NCBI GenBank assembly: GCA_023647555.1
Contig: JALRLY010000241.1
Span: forward strand, 1-41,598
From: Pancytospora philotis
Lineage: Eukaryota > Microsporidia
Length of the DNA stretch: 41,598 nt
Direction of reading: 5' to 3'
Below are positions 35,079-41,598 of this stretch, piece by piece. The notes beneath the pieces are model-generated. The model did no database searches and was not told the DNA's origin. It worked only from the letters and a program-made list of their open reading frames with translations. Position numbers and translations under genes: made by a program. Position 1 is the first letter of the stretch. The number at the start of each line of letters is the position of its first letter.

Positions 35079-35828
35079 ATGAATCCCGCTGATCAGAAGA
35101 CTAACGCGAAGCTCGACGAGAACCAGATTTTCGCGCAGCTCACGTTCAGCGGCGCGCCCGGCGAGGACGCGGCGAGCTTCTACCAGGACTTCATCACGTA
35201 CTGCAACATGGAGAAGCTGAAGCACGACGAGCTGGCCTTCCGGCTGCGGCTCATGTTAAAGGGGCCGGCGCTGACGTGGCTGCGCTCGCTCGGCGACTTG
35301 GCGAACTCCAGGGAGATACTCGCGGCGTTCCAGGAGCGCTTCCTGCGCAAGAACACGCTGTTCTCAGTCGTGTACGAGCTGTGCTGCGGCGTGCAGGAGG
35401 AGGGCGAGCCCGTGCTCGAGTTCCTCGACCGCATGAAGAGCATTGCGGTCAAGATCAACCTCTCGGACGACGTGCTCGTGCCCATCGTGCTGCGCGCGCT
35501 CCCCGACAACATCTCCGAGCCCACGATCCTCTTCTCCAAGGGGAACAGCATCTCGTGGGCGGAGCTGTACGACCGCTGCAAGACTTGGGATCTCTTCTTC
35601 ATGCACAAGTCCAAGGGCCGGCTGGGTGCTGCGGTGCCGCTTATGTGCACGCTCTGCAACCAGAAGGGCCACTCCGCAAAAGACTGCGGCCAAGCTGAGC
35701 AGCCCAAGGAGCCCGCTGCAGAGGATCTCCACGAGGGGAGCAGCTCGCCCGCCCAATCTGCCGCCGCTTCGCAGCAGCCGCCTCCGTACAACCAGCATCC
35801 GTCGGCTGGCCACATGAATTACTTCTAA
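35079..35828 (+). CDS. Stand-alone Gag-like protein with CCHC zinc knuckle
   Basis: A 249-residue protein with a Ty3/gypsy-type Gag capsid domain (about residues 30-160): FYQDFITYCNMEKLKHDELA, LMLKGPALTWLRSL, AAFQERFLRK, EPVLEFLDRMKSIA and LRALPDNI follow the Retrotrans_gag pattern. A perfect zinc knuckle CTLCNQKGHSAKDC lies at 190-203. The tail is Pro/Gln/Ala-rich and ends HMNYF. No protease, reverse transcriptase, integrase or LTR is visible in the flanks. Strong G/C-ending codon use like POB3 and an AAAATTTT promoter argue for a resident, expressed gene rather than a recent insert. The frame is open from a TTG at 35061; 35079 is the first ATG. A domesticated capsid-forming or RNA-binding role is inferred. 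Confidence 0.85.
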   Translation: MNPADQKTNAKLDENQIFAQLTFSGAPGEDAASFYQDFITYCNMEKLKHDELAFRLRLMLKGPALTWLRSLGDLANSREILAAFQERFLRKNTLFSVVYELCCGVQEEGEPVLEFLDRMKSIAVKINLSDDVLVPIVLRALPDNISEPTILFSKGNSISWAELYDRCKTWDLFFMHKSKGRLGAAVPLMCTLCNQKGHSAKDCGQAEQPKEPAAEDLHEGSSSPAQSAAASQQPPPYNQHPSAGHMNYF

Positions 35829-36191
35829 CGGGTTTTGCTATAGAGGGCTGCTGCCCGACTCAGCTTTAATAAATACATAATATCTTGCATTTGGTTATCG
35901 GGGCTGGATGATGAGAAAGCGCGTCTGTGTAAACTGTGCGCCTATGTGTCCAAACAGTAGCATTCGGCAACAACTGCTGGCTCAGCCAGTTCAGACTGAA
36001 ATGGTGACTTTTCCATCCCTTTCTACGGCAGTCTAGATACAGCCTTTAGATTGGTAGGCATGAGAGTATGCGGTATTTGTGTCATTTGAATCAATCCGCT
36101 AGAATCGGTGCTACAAAATACTCCAACAATTTTACTTTATATCCGCAGCTTGGTATCTTTACGCATTAGAATAGTGCCAGAAAAACTCCTT
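35829..36191. other. 363-bp spacer
   Basis: Searched for retroelement remnants downstream of the Gag-like gene: no pol-like frame, LTR ends or poly-purine tract seen. TTTAATAAATAC at about 35866 may be the 3' end signal. Confidence 0.5.
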
Positions 36192-36641
36192 TTATGAGAG
36201 CAGGCCCTTCCTTATGCAGACTTTGATGATTTCTTTGACGTACTTTGGTATCGCATTGCTAGATTCATCAGCAGCCTCAGGGCGCATCCACAGCCGCTCC
36301 CGCCTTCCGGCCTCCTCAAATTCCGCCGCGCAGTGTGACACATGCATTATGTAGTACGTGGTGTTGCGTATCACAACAGCAGGCTCGCAGGGCGTGCTCC
36401 CGCTGATCCCCGCCTCCTCAGCCGCCTCGCGCACCGCAGCCTCAAGAGGCGATTCGTGCTTCTTCACGCCGCCCTTGGGGAAGATGAAGTGGCGCTTCGC
36501 ATTGGAAATGAGCAGAATCCGCCCGTCGGATCCGACCGGGATAATACCAGCCAGCTCCCTATTCCGCCCCTTCATGCCTATCGAGGGCACACGGACGCCG
36601 CAGCCAGTTAACCGTGGCGAACAGAAGACCCAGCCAATCAT
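36192..36641 (-). CDS. Nudix hydrolase, diphosphoinositol/diadenosine polyphosphate type
   Basis: A 149-residue hydrolase. The Nudix box is complete: GGVKKHESPLEAAVREAAEEAGI matches G-x5-E-x7-REUxEExGU, so the metal-binding glutamates are present. The preceding strand AGIIPV..DGRILLISNAKRHFIFPK is typical of DIPP/Aps1-type enzymes, which cleave inositol pyrophosphates and dinucleoside polyphosphates. The exact substrate cannot be read. First ATG at 36641; the ATG at 36575 (MKGRNRELAGII) would give a 127-residue version closer to the family N-terminus. Neither has an AAATTT motif. Confidence 0.85.
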   Translation of the reverse strand: MIGWVFCSPRLTGCGVRVPSIGMKGRNRELAGIIPVGSDGRILLISNAKRHFIFPKGGVKKHESPLEAAVREAAEEAGISGSTPCEPAVVIRNTTYYIMHVSHCAAEFEEAGRRERLWMRPEAADESSNAIPKYVKEIIKVCIRKGLLS

Positions 36642-36753
36642 CCGAGGATCTGCCAAGTAACTCTGGTGCTGTTACCCGGGAGACATCCCCGAGCTAAGCC
36701 AGCTACAAGTAGTGCCAAATGGCACAGTGCACACTAGAAATAGTAAAGGTGCT

Positions 36754-37314
36754 TTATTCTTCTTTCATCTTCTTCGCTCCAGTCTGGGCCGCCGCGGGTG
36801 ATCCACGTGCAAAAAAGGGGAAATTAAAGGGGGCGCTCATGCCCTTAGTAAACGGCCTTTCGGCCGGAAGGCCGTACAGATGCGTCCGGTAGACCTGGCT
36901 CGTCAGCAGGCTGCTCAGCAGATTGGAAACGAAATAGTCCATGTAGTACTGCGTCGAGTAGGTATTAACTGTGAATGCGACCATGGCGATCTGCGTGTAT
37001 ACAAGTTGCATATGCTTGTCGTTCTCCATGCGGTCGTATTCGCACACTGTGCCGTTGAATGTGTAGCTCTTGCAGCCCGCGAAGATTGATTTCGTTGCCG
37101 CACACTCAAGACGTGTCTGATCGTTCTTCGAGTCTATCTGCCCCCGGATGTAGTAAGCGATGCCGAACCGCACGACTAAAGACAGCACAATCAGAGTCCA
37201 AGTAAGGGCGACATGGGCCGTGGGCCAGAAGCGGAGAAAGTTCATAAAGAAGTCGAGTATGAAGAAGCACGCAATCTGTATTCCGATGCTTACTGCTTTG
37301 AACGACACAGCCAT
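36754..37314 (-). CDS. PHO88/SND3 family protein, copy A
   Basis: A 186-residue ER membrane protein of the PHO88/SND3 group, a component of the SRP-independent targeting route. An N-terminal hydrophobic pair is followed by the family anchor YYIRGQIDSKNDQT, then a VCEYDR segment (the DYD of Pho88), a second membrane region and QVYRTHLYGLPAERPF. The C-terminus is APFNFPFF plus a Lys-rich tail. It is closer to copy B than to copy C. AAAAATCTCACCC precedes the ATG. The stop overlaps AATAAA. Confidence 0.75.
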   Translation of the reverse strand: MAVSFKAVSIGIQIACFFILDFFMNFLRFWPTAHVALTWTLIVLSLVVRFGIAYYIRGQIDSKNDQTRLECAATKSIFAGCKSYTFNGTVCEYDRMENDKHMQLVYTQIAMVAFTVNTYSTQYYMDYFVSNLLSSLLTSQVYRTHLYGLPAERPFTKGMSAPFNFPFFARGSPAAAQTGAKKMKEE

Positions 37315-38182
37315 GGGTGAGATTTTTATCAGAATGATAAATTTTTCATAAAAAATCAGCGTGTGCTGCGTATGCGTAGTGAGATATGTTTACACCATGA
37401 GTTATTGATCATGAACATCATACTTTGAGTTACCTCTGATAACCAAATACATCAGATATAATAAAGTTAGTTACAGTGAGTTTTAAATATCTGTGCACGT
37501 ATTATACGTACGCCAGTACCTCTTTCATAAGCCAACGCGCTAGCTTCTCGGCGCTATTTCCGGCGCCTGCCGTCGCTCTGCGCAAGAATTCATTAACGGG
37601 GCTTGGACAAATCAGGCATCAAAGACTTTCTCAGCACGCAGGACTGGATGTGAGCCTTACGCTGGCCGCAACGCCGCGTTCTCGCATTATTTCTTGTAAT
37701 ATCATGCCGCAGCTCCATCTCAGGTTGCAACGTATGGCACGACTTGATGTTGCACTTGTACATGCTACCGTATCATCCATGAGCATATCATACTCGCGCG
37801 CCTTCATATTTCGACTGTCAGCAGCTGACCTTGGTTGGTGCTGCCAATCTCAATCAGTGGAGTATGGTTGCGGCGCTTGTTAGCACGGAGATATCCGTGC
37901 GGTGTGAATCATCATGACGCCCATCATGATCCGGGTTCCAACCCAGGTCTTGACTTCGTGACTGTTCAGAAACTTCTGCACAGGCGCAAGCGGGCCTTAC
38001 GCGCAGGCTCCAGCCTGTAGCGGTTCATAGAAGCAGATGCAGCGAATGCAGCACGTTGTTGTAGCGCTGCGATGCGGTTAGAGCGCCACGGAGTATATTG
38101 GGAATCGCAGTAGTACCATCGTATATCACTAATCACAACGGTAACTTATCCAGAACTCTTAAGGCCGGGCCTATCAAGTAAT
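37315..38182. other. 868-bp spacer with three inverted repeats
   Basis: The longest spacer in the window. A 135-codon frame at 37476 lacks any recognisable feature and I do not call it. At 37883-37947 three perfect or near-perfect inverted repeats follow one another, described separately. Otherwise featureless. Confidence 0.5.
37883..37947. ncRNA. Possible structured RNA (three adjacent hairpins)
   Basis: GCACGGA-GATA-TCCGTGC (37883-37900), ATCATGA-CGCCCA-TCATGAT (37911-37930) and CCGGGT-TCCA-ACCC-A-GG (37931-37947). The third mimics a T-arm, but the acceptor and D arms of a tRNA are not found. Strand is undecided because inverted repeats fold on both strands. Confidence 0.3.
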
Positions 38183-38743
38183 TTATTCTTTCTTTATTTT
38201 CCTCGTTCCAGTCTGGGCCGCCACGGGTGCTCTGGGCACAAAAAAGGGGAAAGTAAAGGGGGCGCTATTGCTCATTTCGAACGGCCTATCGACCGGTAGA
38301 CCGTAAAGGTGCGCTCTGTAGACCGGGCTCGTTAGTAAGTTGCACAGCAGGTTAGAGGCATACAGTATACTGTAGCATTTCACTATGTTAGTATTACTTG
38401 AAAATAAGATGGTTACGAGCTGCGCATACACTTGGTGCATATACATGTCATTCTCTCTGCGATCGTATTCACACACCGTACCATCGAATATGTAGCTCTT
38501 CCAGCCCGCGAAGACTGATTTTGTCGCGTTGCACTTGAGATGCGTCTGATCGTTCTTCGTGTTTATTTGTCTCCGGATGTAGAAAGCGATACCAAAACGT
38601 GCGGCTAAAGACAGCAAAAATAGGGCCCAAGCAGCAATTATTTGGGCCGTGGGCCAGAAGCTGAGATAGTGCATGAGCACGCCGAGAATAATAAAGCTTG
38701 CAATTTGGGACACAGCACTTGCTGCTTGGAAAGAAATGGCCAT
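38183..38743 (-). CDS. PHO88/SND3 family protein, copy B
   Basis: A 186-residue paralogue of copy A, colinear and clearly the nearest relative: FYIRRQINTKNDQTHLKC, FAGWKSYIFDGTVCEYDRREND and PVYRAHLYGLPVDRPF correspond position by position. It keeps the N-terminal membrane pair and Lys-rich tail. Codons are more A/T-rich than in copy C. GGTAAAATTTTGCCCC directly precedes the ATG. The stop overlaps AATAAA. It is probably ER-localised by family; whether A and B retain targeting function is open. Confidence 0.75.
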   Translation of the reverse strand: MAISFQAASAVSQIASFIILGVLMHYLSFWPTAQIIAAWALFLLSLAARFGIAFYIRRQINTKNDQTHLKCNATKSVFAGWKSYIFDGTVCEYDRRENDMYMHQVYAQLVTILFSSNTNIVKCYSILYASNLLCNLLTSPVYRAHLYGLPVDRPFEMSNSAPFTFPFFVPRAPVAAQTGTRKIKKE

Positions 38744-39019
38744 GGGGCAAAATTTTACCAGAATGATAAATTTGCTTGAAAAATCAGCATGTGCAGCGTA
38801 TGCGTAGGGGATATCATTACATGCAAGACTGCGCTATCTATCATGATTATCACCGCAGATTCTGAGCAACACTACCTCATGCACTATTCGGCTTCAACAC
38901 TCCTAGTTTTGTACCTTTAATCCTAATAATGCTGCACTGAAATACAAGCTTAAAAGCGCCCAAGCCTACCTCCCAGGCTGTAAAAGCAAAAATCTCGAAT
39001 AAATACGCAAGCCACAGAT

Positions 39020-39574
39020 TTAATCTTCTTTCTTCTTCCTCTTCTCGGACTGAGCAGGCTCGGCGGCAGGCTGCGCGGCGGGCGCGGCGCCGAAGAGCGT
39101 GTTCTGGTCGAAGGGCCGGAGCATCTTCATACCGTAGATGTGCGCTCTGTAGAGCGGGCTGAAGAGCAGGCAGCGGACGAAGCCCATGGCGTGGATGATC
39201 AGGGGCTGCAGCGCGTGCCACTTGAAGTGCAGCACGGTGATGACCAGGCCCTGGATGAGCATGCTGCGCAGCGCCTTGTTGAGCTCGTTGAGGTCGTACT
39301 CCGCGACGGTGGTATCGACCTCCTCGCTCTCGGTGGGGTTGAACAGAGACGGCTCGGCGCGGTGCTTGAAGACGGTCCTGTCGTTCTGCGCGAGGATTCT
39401 GCGGCGCATGTAGAAGCCGATGGCCATGCGCAGCAGGATTGCAGCGGCGAAGCAGGCGCGCGCCGCCATCACGAAGCTGGGGCCGGTGACGGCGCTGCGT
39501 TTGCTGATCTGCATCGCGATGAGCGTGCAGGCGAACCCAAAGATCTGCTCGGCAGTGTGCAGTGCGATCGCCAT
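39020..39574 (-). CDS. PHO88: PHO88/SND3 family protein, copy C (canonical)
   Basis: A 184-residue protein and the best match to fungal Pho88/Snd3: MRRRILAQNDRTVFKH corresponds to the RKRIVAKNDMTTMKY region, VAEYDLNELNKALRS to the DYDLKEIDSAIKS region, and APAAQPAAEPAQ precedes a Lys-rich tail. Two to three membrane segments. Snd3 acts at the ER membrane in SRP-independent insertion of proteins with internal or C-terminal signals. Strong G/C-ending codons suggest this is the conserved, well-expressed copy. AAAAATTTTACCCAC precedes the ATG. Confidence 0.85.
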   Translation of the reverse strand: MAIALHTAEQIFGFACTLIAMQISKRSAVTGPSFVMAARACFAAAILLRMAIGFYMRRRILAQNDRTVFKHRAEPSLFNPTESEEVDTTVAEYDLNELNKALRSMLIQGLVITVLHFKWHALQPLIIHAMGFVRCLLFSPLYRAHIYGMKMLRPFDQNTLFGAAPAAQPAAEPAQSEKRKKKED

Positions 39575-40001
39575 GTGGGTAAAATTTTTCTACGCACTGA
39601 AATCACCACAGGTCTATTTGCGCAGGCAGCCCACGGCGCCGGCAGTATGCAAGTTGCTTGGTAAACTTGGCTACTGTGCAGCGCACGGCTAGCCAGAGCG
39701 CATTTTACCAGCATATGCAAAGACGCACAGAGCTTCAGCGAGGCGTCGTACAAGCGCACATGGCAAGGCCAAACAACTAATAATATGGTAGTATTTGGCG
39801 GCGGAGCGAGCAGTATTCACACTACTAGCACCGCCTTTCCAAATGGTCGATCGAGGCGGCCATAGGTGCCGTGTTAAAACCACCATGGATGGCCAGGCGT
39901 ACAACTGTACAGTAATACACCAAGCCACGCAGCACACAGCGCGTCGTATAGCATACCAGATAAGATACACACAAAGCTCTACAGAATTTATTTGATTTGC
40001 G
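39575..40001. other. 427-bp spacer
   Basis: Contains the start motif AAAATTTTT (39581-39589) of PHO88 copy C and otherwise no recognisable gene or RNA. Confidence 0.5.
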
Positions 40002-40598
40002 TTAGACGGACTCGGAGAAGTCGATCGGCTCGAACATGATGCTCTTCGGCGGCCGGTAGTCCGCGTGGCTCTTGAACTTGAACAGCTCCTCGAGGAACTC
40101 GAAGCGCTGCTTCTTCCCGATCCGCTCGATGTTGCGGTTGTGGCACTCGAACTCGTGCAGCTTGTGCTTGGTGCCCACGAGCTCGTCCTTGGTCAGCACG
40201 TCCTTCGGCGGCCGGCAGCTGTGCAGGTACATGCAGTCGTTGTTCTGGCACGGCACGTTCTTGAGGTAGAAGCTGCAGTACTTCGTGGTCCCGTACGTGC
40301 AGCGCAGCACGCGCCCGTCGAGCAGGCTCTCGTCCACCTCCTGGATGCACCACTTCGCCTCGAACTGCGTGGTGTACGTGATGTACGCGCTCGCCGTGGA
40401 CTCGCCCGGGCGCGCGTCCGTGCGCCGATTGATGATGATCTTTTTGATCGCGCCGAACTGCCCGAAGAACTCGTGGCGGCGCAGCGTCGCCTCCTCCGCG
40501 AAGCGCTGCGGGATGCCTATGATATATACAAGTGTCTTCTGTATGACGCGGATGTTGTAGAAGTCGATGTATGCGCCTCCCTCGACCTCGCTGCCCAT
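40002..40598 (-). CDS. NOT4: NOT4/CNOT4-like RRM and zinc-finger protein lacking the RING
   Basis: A 198-residue protein matching the middle of NOT4, the CCR4-NOT subunit that works as an E3 ligase in co-translational quality control. IRVIQKTLVYIIGIPQRFA opens the RRM (about residues 15-110), with HEFFGQFGAIKKIIINRRT and SAYITY. The CCCH finger is KYCSFYLKNVPCQNNDCMYLH. LTKDELVGTKH follows as in NOT4. The N-terminal C4C4 RING is missing. AAAAATTGG and an upstream AAAAATTTT precede the ATG at 40598. The frame is open to 40877 with a helical Ala/Glu-rich extension, but that also has no RING. Confidence 0.85.
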   Translation of the reverse strand: MGSEVEGGAYIDFYNIRVIQKTLVYIIGIPQRFAEEATLRRHEFFGQFGAIKKIIINRRTDARPGESTASAYITYTTQFEAKWCIQEVDESLLDGRVLRCTYGTTKYCSFYLKNVPCQNNDCMYLHSCRPPKDVLTKDELVGTKHKLHEFECHNRNIERIGKKQRFEFLEELFKFKSHADYRPPKSIMFEPIDFSESV

Positions 40599-41293
40599 GG
40601 AGACCAATTTTTGCGTCAATATACGGAAGCGCCCTATTAAAATTTTTAAAAAGATTTGCGGCGCCGCTCGCGGCTTTCCGAGCTTCTGGGCGCGCTCTGC
40701 GGCATTTTCAGTGTGTGCAACAGCCGAGCTGGCTTCGTCTAACGCTGTTTTAATATTCTCCTCTGTGCGGGCTGCTGCGTTCATATTAAAGCGGCCAACA
40801 GGCAGCATACCGTTATTTTCGCCAGCGCATCGCATTTGCCTTGCGTGTCGATATGCTTCGTGTACAAAATCAGGCATATCGATACGCTTCTAGGCAGTTC
40901 ATTTTAATTCTTGCTTTACTCGGCTCGGCGCCATCACACGTGATATCTTAGCCCTATAAGGATGCAGAATGCACCTTCGGGTTGGAACAAACGTACTGAT
41001 AAAACGATCAGGATAAGAATGATCTGACGTGCAGTAATTTATTGCGGGTGCCAGAATTTGAGAGCCGCTTGGGCACGCTCAGGCACGGTGGCATGCCTTT
41101 TATAGCTACACGCCGATCAGTATTATGCTACAGAGTAGTGTCTGCAATTTACTACTAGTCCGCTGTTAACATCCCATGGTGCAAGCCTCTTGGGCTCCCC
41201 CGGCAGCTGCCCTTTTGTTCTAGGCACGGGGAGGCGCCGTGTCCTGCGCGGGCCGGATATACACGCGGCCAATAAAAATTTACCCAAGAAGTA
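40599..41293. other. 695-bp divergent spacer
   Basis: Lies between the NOT4-like gene and eIF1. It includes the open 93-codon extension of NOT4 (40599-40877), start motifs near 40604-40614 and 40639-40650, and AAAAATTTACCC at 41274-41285. No RNA gene or RING-encoding exon recognised. Confidence 0.5.
41274..41285 (+). promoter_or_regulatory. AAAAATTTACCC start motif of eIF1
   Basis: The A/T block is joined to a C-run 8 bp before the ATG at 41294, as in other core genes. Confidence 0.6.
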
Positions 41294-41560
41294 ATGGACG
41301 TCAACTTCAACGAGAATGCGGTGCTCATTACCGTGAAGAAGGTCAAGAACAGCTACCAGACGCTCCTCGAGAACATCCCGGCCGACCGCATCGAGAAGAT
41401 CCTCTCCACATGCAAGAGCAAGTTCGGCTGCGGCGGGAACATCGCCAGCAGCACGGGCGCCAGCGTGCTGGTGCTCAACGGAGACCAGAAATTCAACATA
41501 GAGCGCACCAAGGCCTCCATATTCCAGGGCCTGGAGATGCGTATGAAGAGCAATAATTAA
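41294..41560 (+). CDS. SUI1: Translation initiation factor eIF1 (SUI1)
   Basis: An 88-residue eIF1, the 40S-bound factor that polices start-codon selection. The SUI1 fold is recognised by ITVKKVKNSYQTLLENIP, ILSTCKSKFGCGGNI, and the signature LVLNGDQKFNIERT near residues 59-72. It is shorter than yeast Sui1 (108 residues): the flexible N-terminal tail is largely missing, and the usual Gly-Arg-Lys loop before the first helix is replaced by NSYQT. The stop is followed by the window end after 38 bp. Confidence 0.92.
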   Translation: MDVNFNENAVLITVKKVKNSYQTLLENIPADRIEKILSTCKSKFGCGGNIASSTGASVLVLNGDQKFNIERTKASIFQGLEMRMKSNN

Positions 41561-41598
41561 ATCTGTTTGCATTTGTTGCTTGCTGGGAGAGGTGCTGG

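Noticed and set aside
35829..36191. Possible pol or LTR remnant downstream of the Gag-like gene
   Set aside because: Looked for reverse transcriptase, protease and integrase motifs and terminal repeats; none found.
37476..37883. 135-codon frame in the long spacer
   Set aside because: No start motif, leader or recognisable domain; its end overlaps the inverted repeats.
37931..37950. tRNA T-arm-like GGGTTCCAACCC
   Set aside because: The sequence where the acceptor stem should be (TCTTGAC) has no partner about 65 nt upstream, and there is no A box.

Overview
The window reads as a compact, intron-poor nuclear genome of a microsporidian (obligate intracellular fungal relative). Support: dense genes with short spacers; eukaryotic housekeeping proteins at or below minimal length; an A/T-rich AAAATTTT block followed by a C-rich stretch just before many ATGs; AATAAA overlapping several stop codons; and large families of fast-evolving secreted or membrane proteins with no clear relatives. 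The genus cannot be fixed from the sequence. Core genes use mostly G or C at third codon positions; the secreted families less so.

Layout. Positions 1-8276 hold five secreted genes (one cut by the window start) that share a lectin-like K-C-L pattern and long basic, acidic or repeat-rich insertions, interrupted only by ribosomal protein eL43. Positions 8664-13408 carry a core block: FACT subunit POB3, a short class IV-type chitin synthase and an MBOAT lysophospholipid acyltransferase. Positions 13576-16898 are a tandem duplication of a secreted, probably membrane-anchored protein with a homogenised core. Then come uS8, a PKA-type kinase, 6-phosphogluconolactonase and a zinc (CDF) transporter (17347-20976). 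Positions 21066-26442 contain four diverged copies of another secreted helical family. Core genes resume with ABCE1/RLI1, a SUN-domain protein and an ASNSD1-type glutamine amidotransferase/synthetase (26624-31275), followed by a tandem pair of polytopic membrane proteins resembling SLC44/CTL transporters (31384-34456).

The last part is the most unusual. A stand-alone Gag-like protein with a zinc knuckle (35079-35828) sits on a 38-bp divergent promoter and lacks any visible pol gene or LTR, so it looks like a domesticated retrotransposon capsid gene. It is followed by a Nudix hydrolase, three consecutive PHO88/SND3 paralogues (ER protein targeting), a NOT4 homologue without its RING finger, and eIF1/SUI1. 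The spacer between the first two PHO88 copies holds three adjacent inverted repeats that could be a structured RNA.

No rRNA, tRNA, CRISPR array, intact transposon or prokaryotic feature was recognised. Functions of the secreted families are inferred from architecture only.
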